Part shown: one piece after another, positions 60,001 through 64,000 of the stretch | How positions within the stretch are numbered: position 1 is the stretch's first letter | How the letters are laid out: every line of letters starts with the position of its first letter | Assembly: GCA_050246015.1 (NCBI GenBank) | Contig: JBFWWU010000008.1 | Span: forward strand, 124,001-188,000 | Direction: 5' to 3' | DNA length: 64,000 nt | Origin: JTS-AC122 sp050246015 | GTDB lineage: Bacteria; Planctomycetota; Phycisphaerae; Phycisphaerales; UBA1924 | Notes under the pieces: generated by a model | What the model was told of the DNA's origin: nothing | What the model saw: only the letters and a program-made list of their open reading frames with translations | Database searches by the model: none | Position numbers and translations under genes: made by a program

Positions 60001-62370
60001 TTAGTTTATTGTTTGGATCGAGACCCCGCTCGGCAGTGCCTCCAGGAATCTCTTCCCATACCGCGCCGTCAAGATCCGCGGGTCCAGCACGACCACTCGC
60101 CCGCTATCCCCCTTCGATCGGATCAACCTGCCAAACCCCTGCTTGAACCGGATCACCGCCCGAGGCAACGACTCCTCCATGAACGCATTGCCACCCCGCG
60201 CTTCGATCTTCTCCAACCGCGCCTGCGTGATCGGCCGATCCGGCGGCTCGAACGGCAGCCTCGTAATGATCACATTCCGAAGCCCCTGCCCGCGCACGTC
60301 CACCCCCTGCCAGAACGACGCCGCCCCCAGCAGCACCGACCGCTCGTTCCCCCGAAACATCTCCAGCAACTGCGACCGCGTCCCCCCGCGATTCTGCACC
60401 AGCAGCGGCATGTCGAGCCGTTCCATCGCCCGCGTCAACGCATCCGCGCACTCATACAAGTCCGCGAACGACGTGAACAGCACAAACGCCCCTCCCTCCG
60501 TCGCTCGCACGTGCTGCTCGATCCGCGACGACAACTCCTCAATGAACGCCCGCCTCGGGTCCATCGGCTCGGCCGGCTCGGAATCACCCTCAAGCGCCAC
60601 ATACCGCTGCCCCCGCCCGTCCCCCACCCCGCCGGTCCGCGCCCCCACGCCGCCCCCCCCCGCCTGCATCGTCGGGCTCGGCATCGTGGTGGCGACAAAC
60701 ACCCGCACCGGATTCGCGGAGTCGAACGGGCTCCCGAGTTGCATCGTCAGCGCCCCCTCGCACCCAAGTTGGTTCATCGTGTACGCGAAGGCCGTCTCCG
60801 CTCGCTCCAAGGGCTCGTCTCTCCGCGCCGCCCGCGTCGAGAGCGTCGCGCTCGTGAGCACGATCCCCATCTCCCGCGAAAACAAGTGCCGCCGCAGGAT
60901 CGGACCCGCCTCGATCGGCGAGCACGCCAGCGTCACCCGCGGGAACGCCATCGGCCCGCGCCCCCGCCCGCCCCCCCCGCTCCCCCCGCTCCCGCCGCGC
61001 CCGGACCCGCTCACCTCGATCCAGTACACCGCGTCCGGCACCGTCTGATCGATCAGTGCCTCCGCCGCCGCCGCGATGTCCCCCGCCCGCTTCGCATACG
61101 AGTTCAACTCGAACTTGTCCGGCTCGCTCGCCACCGCCTCACGCATCGTCTTCAGGTGCAGCGAGAGCGCCCTCATCGCCGGCGTCAGCACGTTGGGCGC
61201 CACCCCCGCCCCGCGCACCCGGCCCGTCCGGGTCCGATCCCGTTCCCACGCATCAAGCAGCGCGTCGAAGAACTCCCGCGACGCCGATTCCGCGTCCGCC
61301 ACGAGTTGCGTCGCCCTCGACGCCGCGTCCGCGTCCGCCAGCGCCAGCCCTCGATCCGTCAGATACCCCTTCCCGCGCCGCGGGTTGTACAGCGTCCGCA
61401 GCAGCCTCGTCACCCGCGGCTGCGTCAGCGACACCCCGAAGTGCTCGCACGCCACGTCCTCGATGTTGTGTGCCTCGTCCAGGATCACGTGCTGATACTC
61501 CGGCAGGATCGCCGCGTCGTCATGCCTGGCCCGCAGCGCCAGGTCCGCGAAGTACAGCGCGTGGTTGCACACCAGCAGGTTCGCCTGCTCCATCTCTCGA
61601 CGCGCCCGCTGAAAAAAACACGCCTGGTAATGCTCGCACGCGCGCCCCATGCAGTTGTCCGCGTCCGACCGCGCATGGTCCCACGCCTCCGCCGATTCCA
61701 GCGGCGGGAGCGTCGCCAGCGTCCCATCCTTCGTCGTCGTCGCCCAGTCCTCGATCACGTGCAGCGACCGCAGCGACCCCGCGTCCGCAAACAGCGACGA
61801 CTGCCGCTGCGACGCCAGTTGCAGCCGCCGGATCGATAGATAGTTCCCGCGCCCCTTCACCAGCACCGGCTTCACCGCCGGCACGTCCCCCTTCTTCACC
61901 CCAAGCGCTCCGCCCCCGGCCACGAGCCACGCGTCCAGCGCTCGCATCAACAGCGGGATGTCCTTCTGGATCAACTGCTCCTGCAACGAGATCGTGTTCG
62001 TCGCGACGACCACCTTCTCCTTCTTCAGCATGCACCGCAGCATCGCCGGCACCAGGTACGCGAACGACTTGCCCACCCCCGTCCCCGCTTCCACCACCAG
62101 CCGCGACTTGTCGCGCAGCGCCGACTCCACCGCGCGCGCCATCGCCAGTTGCTCCGGCCGGCTCTCATACCCGCTCCCCGATTCCCGTTCCAGCACGCCC
62201 GAGACCCCTCCCCCATCTCCAAGGATCAGCGCCGACAGGTCCCCCTCGGCGCCGGATCCTCGCGCCGCCGCCCGGCTCCCGCCCCCGCCCGTCGATCCCG
62301 CGCTGGTTCCGTCGTCCACCACCTTCGACTGTAGCAACCCCGCCCATCGCCCCACCGCTGCACGTACCAT
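60001..62370 (-). CDS. dinG: DinG/XPD-family ATP-dependent DNA helicase
   Basis: A 789-residue superfamily 2 helicase. A Gly/Ser-rich linker (residues 20-60) leads into the core. Walker A is EAGTGVGKS (K101), the Walker B box is DEAH (298-301), and motif VI-like LPFEPPDRPITQARLEKIEA with the following MEESLPRAVIRFKQGFGRLI closes domain 2. The iron-sulfur region keeps three cysteines, C240, C245 and C251 (NCMGRACEHYQACFFQRARR). The position of the first ligand, in VKGRGNYLSIRRLQ, is Ser179 instead of the usual Cys. C268 might substitute. The role is probably unwinding of R-loops or damaged DNA, as in E. coli DinG. It is divergent from the 62376 gene with only 5 bases between the two starts. 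Confidence 0.9.
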   Translation of the reverse strand: MVRAAVGRWAGLLQSKVVDDGTSAGSTGGGGSRAAARGSGAEGDLSALILGDGGGVSGVLERESGSGYESRPEQLAMARAVESALRDKSRLVVEAGTGVGKSFAYLVPAMLRCMLKKEKVVVATNTISLQEQLIQKDIPLLMRALDAWLVAGGGALGVKKGDVPAVKPVLVKGRGNYLSIRRLQLASQRQSSLFADAGSLRSLHVIEDWATTTKDGTLATLPPLESAEAWDHARSDADNCMGRACEHYQACFFQRARREMEQANLLVCNHALYFADLALRARHDDAAILPEYQHVILDEAHNIEDVACEHFGVSLTQPRVTRLLRTLYNPRRGKGYLTDRGLALADADAASRATQLVADAESASREFFDALLDAWERDRTRTGRVRGAGVAPNVLTPAMRALSLHLKTMREAVASEPDKFELNSYAKRAGDIAAAAEALIDQTVPDAVYWIEVSGSGRGGSGGSGGGGRGRGPMAFPRVTLACSPIEAGPILRRHLFSREMGIVLTSATLSTRAARRDEPLERAETAFAYTMNQLGCEGALTMQLGSPFDSANPVRVFVATTMPSPTMQAGGGGVGARTGGVGDGRGQRYVALEGDSEPAEPMDPRRAFIEELSSRIEQHVRATEGGAFVLFTSFADLYECADALTRAMERLDMPLLVQNRGGTRSQLLEMFRGNERSVLLGAASFWQGVDVRGQGLRNVIITRLPFEPPDRPITQARLEKIEARGGNAFMEESLPRAVIRFKQGFGRLIRSKGDSGRVVVLDPRILTARYGKRFLEALPSGVSIQTIN
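62365..62370 (+). promoter_or_regulatory. -10-like TACCAT box, 5 bases before the TIM-barrel gene
   Basis: TACCAT, 5 bases, then GTG at 62376. The box overlaps the dinG start codon on the opposite strand. No Shine-Dalgarno sequence is present. Confidence 0.3.
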
Positions 62371-62375
62371 CGCCC

Positions 62376-63203
62376 GTGTCCACGCCCACGCTCTCGCTCC
62401 CGCCGCTCGCCCTGGCCCTGGCCGGCTTGCCCCGTGAACCCCGCGCCGAACCGCTCCGAGACCACCTCGACCTCGCCGCCTCCATCGGCTACCGCTTCGT
62501 CACGCTCGACGCTTCCCTCCCCGGCACCCGCCCGCGCGAACTCGATCGCTCCGCCCGCCGCGACCTCGCCGCGCTGCTGCGCCGCCGCGAACTCTCCTGC
62601 GCCGGCATCGACCTGTGGATCCCCCCCGACCACTTCACCGCCCCCGCCCAGCAGGACCGCGCCCTCGCCGCCGTCCTCGCCGCCATCGATTTCGCCGCCG
62701 ACCTGGCTCGCCTCAGCGACAGCGCCGTCGTGAGCACCGCCCCCTCGTCCGCGACCGGCTGCCTCAGTCTCTCCCTCCCACCCGACGCCCCGCCCGACCT
62801 CCTCGCTCAAGCCGACACCCGCGCCCAGACCTGCGGCGTCCGCATCGCCAATCACGCCACCCCCCTGGCTGATCCACGCCCAGACCACCCCTCCATCGGC
62901 GCCGGTATCGATCCCGCCGCCCTCCTGCTCGCCAGTTCCGACCCCGCGGCGGTCGCGCTCTCCTTCGCCACCTCCCGATCTCATTCCCCCCTAGCACTCG
63001 CACGCCTCTCCGACGCCTCCACCGTCTCGCGCGTCCACGTCGGCTCGCGCGACGGCCGCCTCGATCTGCTCGCCTACGCCTTGGCGCTCGTCACGATCGA
63101 ATACCCCTTCCCAGTCCCCGTCGAACTCCGAGGCCTGACCCATCCCCCCGCCGCCGCTCGCGACGCATTCTCGGCCTGGCACGGCGCGCTCCCGGCCCTG
63201 TAG
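62376..63203 (+). CDS. Sugar-phosphate isomerase/epimerase-like TIM-barrel protein
   Basis: A 275-residue protein of the xylose isomerase-like (AP endonuclease 2) superfamily by pattern: HLDLAASIGYRFVTLDAS at the start of the barrel, LLRRRELSCAGIDLWIP, ALAAVLAAIDFAADLARLSD and a late VSRVHVGSRDGRLDLLAY with VPVELRG. The family's usual acidic and His metal ligands are only partly evident, and the Asp/Glu cluster in the middle is not obvious, so it may lack the metal site. The GTG start has a TACCAT box 5 bases upstream. An open frame from 61056 is antisense to dinG and was not used. Assignment is tentative. Confidence 0.6.
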   Translation: MSTPTLSLPPLALALAGLPREPRAEPLRDHLDLAASIGYRFVTLDASLPGTRPRELDRSARRDLAALLRRRELSCAGIDLWIPPDHFTAPAQQDRALAAVLAAIDFAADLARLSDSAVVSTAPSSATGCLSLSLPPDAPPDLLAQADTRAQTCGVRIANHATPLADPRPDHPSIGAGIDPAALLLASSDPAAVALSFATSRSHSPLALARLSDASTVSRVHVGSRDGRLDLLAYALALVTIEYPFPVPVELRGLTHPPAAARDAFSAWHGALPAL

Positions 63204-63231
63204 CACCGCCCCCGCGCTCTTCGCCGATCGC

Positions 63232-64000
63232 TTATTTCACCACGCCGCGGGCCCGACTCGGTATCAACCGCTTCGCCAGTCGCAGGCACGCGCGAATCGT
63301 CCCCCCGATCGGCCGCGGCATCCGGTCCACCACCCGGTGCGCCGCGCGAGACAGCCGCACCACCGGCTTGCGCTCATACATCGCGATCGTCCGCTTCGCC
63401 TCGGCCAGTTCCGCCGCGTATGCGTTCAGCATCGTCGCCGCTCGCCCCTGTTCGCCCGTGAGTTGCTCCAGCAGCGTGTGCCGCTGCCGGCGCTCCGCCT
63501 CCAGCGCCGCCGCGTCCGCCTGCCGCGCCGCCTGCAACACCCCGATCTCGTTCCGCGCCGCGTCCCGCTCGATCGCCAGCGACTGCGCCCAGTTCCGCGT
63601 GTCGCGCACCACGATCGCTTCCCCCGTCTCGTCGAGCCAGTTCGCGTCGCTCTGCCGCAGCAGCCGGTTGCTCAGCACCATCAGTTCCGGCCCGTGCCGC
63701 AGATACAGCCGCAGGTGGTTCGTCACCAGTTGCCCGTACAGCCGCTCGTGCCGCTTCCCCGCTTCGACGATCATCGTCGTCTCGCTGTGCCTTCGCCAGA
63801 TGAACAGCGGCTCGCGCACCCGCACCCCGCGCCACCCGCGCTCCACGAACTTCAGCCACAGATCCCAGTCCTCGTACCCCTCATTCATCGTCTCGTCGAA
63901 CCCCCCCACCGCCTCGAAACACTCCCGCCGGATCAGCGTCGTCACCGGATGCAGGTTCGTCACGAGCATCAGTTTCGCGTCCCACTCCGGCACCGCCCAG
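63232..64000 (-). CDS. Glycosyltransferase family 2-like protein, N-terminal part outside the window
   Basis: The 3' 256 codons of a gene that runs past base 64000. The visible N-terminal part fits the end of a GT-A domain: HPVTTLIRRECFEAVGGFDE, then the catalytic-base region EGYEDWDLWLKFVERGWRGV (ED) and VREPLFIWRRHSETTMI, matching the rhamnosyl/galactosyl family-2 pattern. After about residue 120 comes a helical coiled-coil tail (RDAARNEIGVLQAARQADAA, RRQRHTLLEQLTGEQGRAAT) and a basic C-terminus, which could bind membrane or partner proteins. Its donor and acceptor are unknown. Confidence 0.82.
   Translation of the reverse strand, partial: WAVPEWDAKLMLVTNLHPVTTLIRRECFEAVGGFDETMNEGYEDWDLWLKFVERGWRGVRVREPLFIWRRHSETTMIVEAGKRHERLYGQLVTNHLRLYLRHGPELMVLSNRLLRQSDANWLDETGEAIVVRDTRNWAQSLAIERDAARNEIGVLQAARQADAAALEAERRQRHTLLEQLTGEQGRAATMLNAYAAELAEAKRTIAMYERKPVVRLSRAAHRVVDRMPRPIGGTIRACLRLAKRLIPSRARGVVK

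Noticed and set aside
61056..62375. Forward frame in phase upstream of the TIM-barrel gene
   Set aside because: It is antisense to dinG and is Pro/Ala/Arg-rich with no domain.

Overview
The window is high-GC bacterial DNA of even character, packed with genes on both strands. The gene set points to a planctomycete, most likely of the Phycisphaerae. It has a Ser/Thr kinase fused to TPR repeats, a secreted protein ending in paired dockerin-like repeats, HpnC/HpnD-type squalene genes, flagellar genes, type II/IV secretion genes and an orphan mraZ. This placement rests on gene content only. I see no rRNA, tRNA, CRISPR array, insertion sequence or phage gene, and no compositional island.

Layout. 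1-2487: end of a flagellar cluster (3' part of fliD, then fliS). 2562-6315: DNA polymerase III delta' subunit (reverse), a GNAT acetyltransferase, a 190-bp tandem duplication, a stand-alone CoaB domain and a queuosine-precursor transporter. 6687-14895: a sigma-70 factor, a secretin, a GspE/PilB ATPase, an unknown protein and a diguanylate cyclase. 15121-20889: a secreted C39-like peptidase with dockerin repeats, a HEAT-like exported protein, a hairpin-rich gap without a convincing gene, mraZ with its operator, and a flavin reductase-like protein. 21017-27470: an orphan nuoA, a kinase-TPR protein, an aminotransferase and an FHA-GAF-PP2C phosphatase. 27520-32813: three unrecognised genes (two exported, one coiled coil). 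33097-37273: livHMGF, a branched-chain amino acid-type ABC transporter without a binding protein. 37296-43081: a reverse-strand run motA-motB-pheT-xseB-small ORF-prepilin peptidase. 43322-50848: class IV aminotransferase, hpnD and hpnC (reverse), then an FAD monooxygenase-like gene touching mutS. 51073-56598: phosphofructokinase (PPi-type signature), a lone MshEN-domain protein, a CPBP protease and trpC with overlapping divergent starts, and a TlpA-like protein without its cysteines. 56674-64000: a membrane P-loop NTPase, phosphomannomutase, a DinG-type helicase, a TIM-barrel protein and the 3' end of a glycosyltransferase.

Functional themes. Surface and motility are represented by fliD/fliS, motA/motB, and secretin, ATPase and prepilin peptidase, which could serve one secretion or pilus machine. 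Signalling is represented by the kinase, the PP2C phosphatase and the diguanylate cyclase. Isoprenoid lipid synthesis is represented by hpnC and hpnD. The rest is housekeeping: replication and repair, tRNA charging, cofactors and sugars.

The most striking pattern is at gene starts. Many genes have no Shine-Dalgarno sequence. Instead a -10-like hexamer, usually TACGCT, lies 4-14 bases (often 8) before the start codon, which suggests widespread leaderless transcription. The other standout is the 19082-19640 gap, which holds nine well-formed hairpins.
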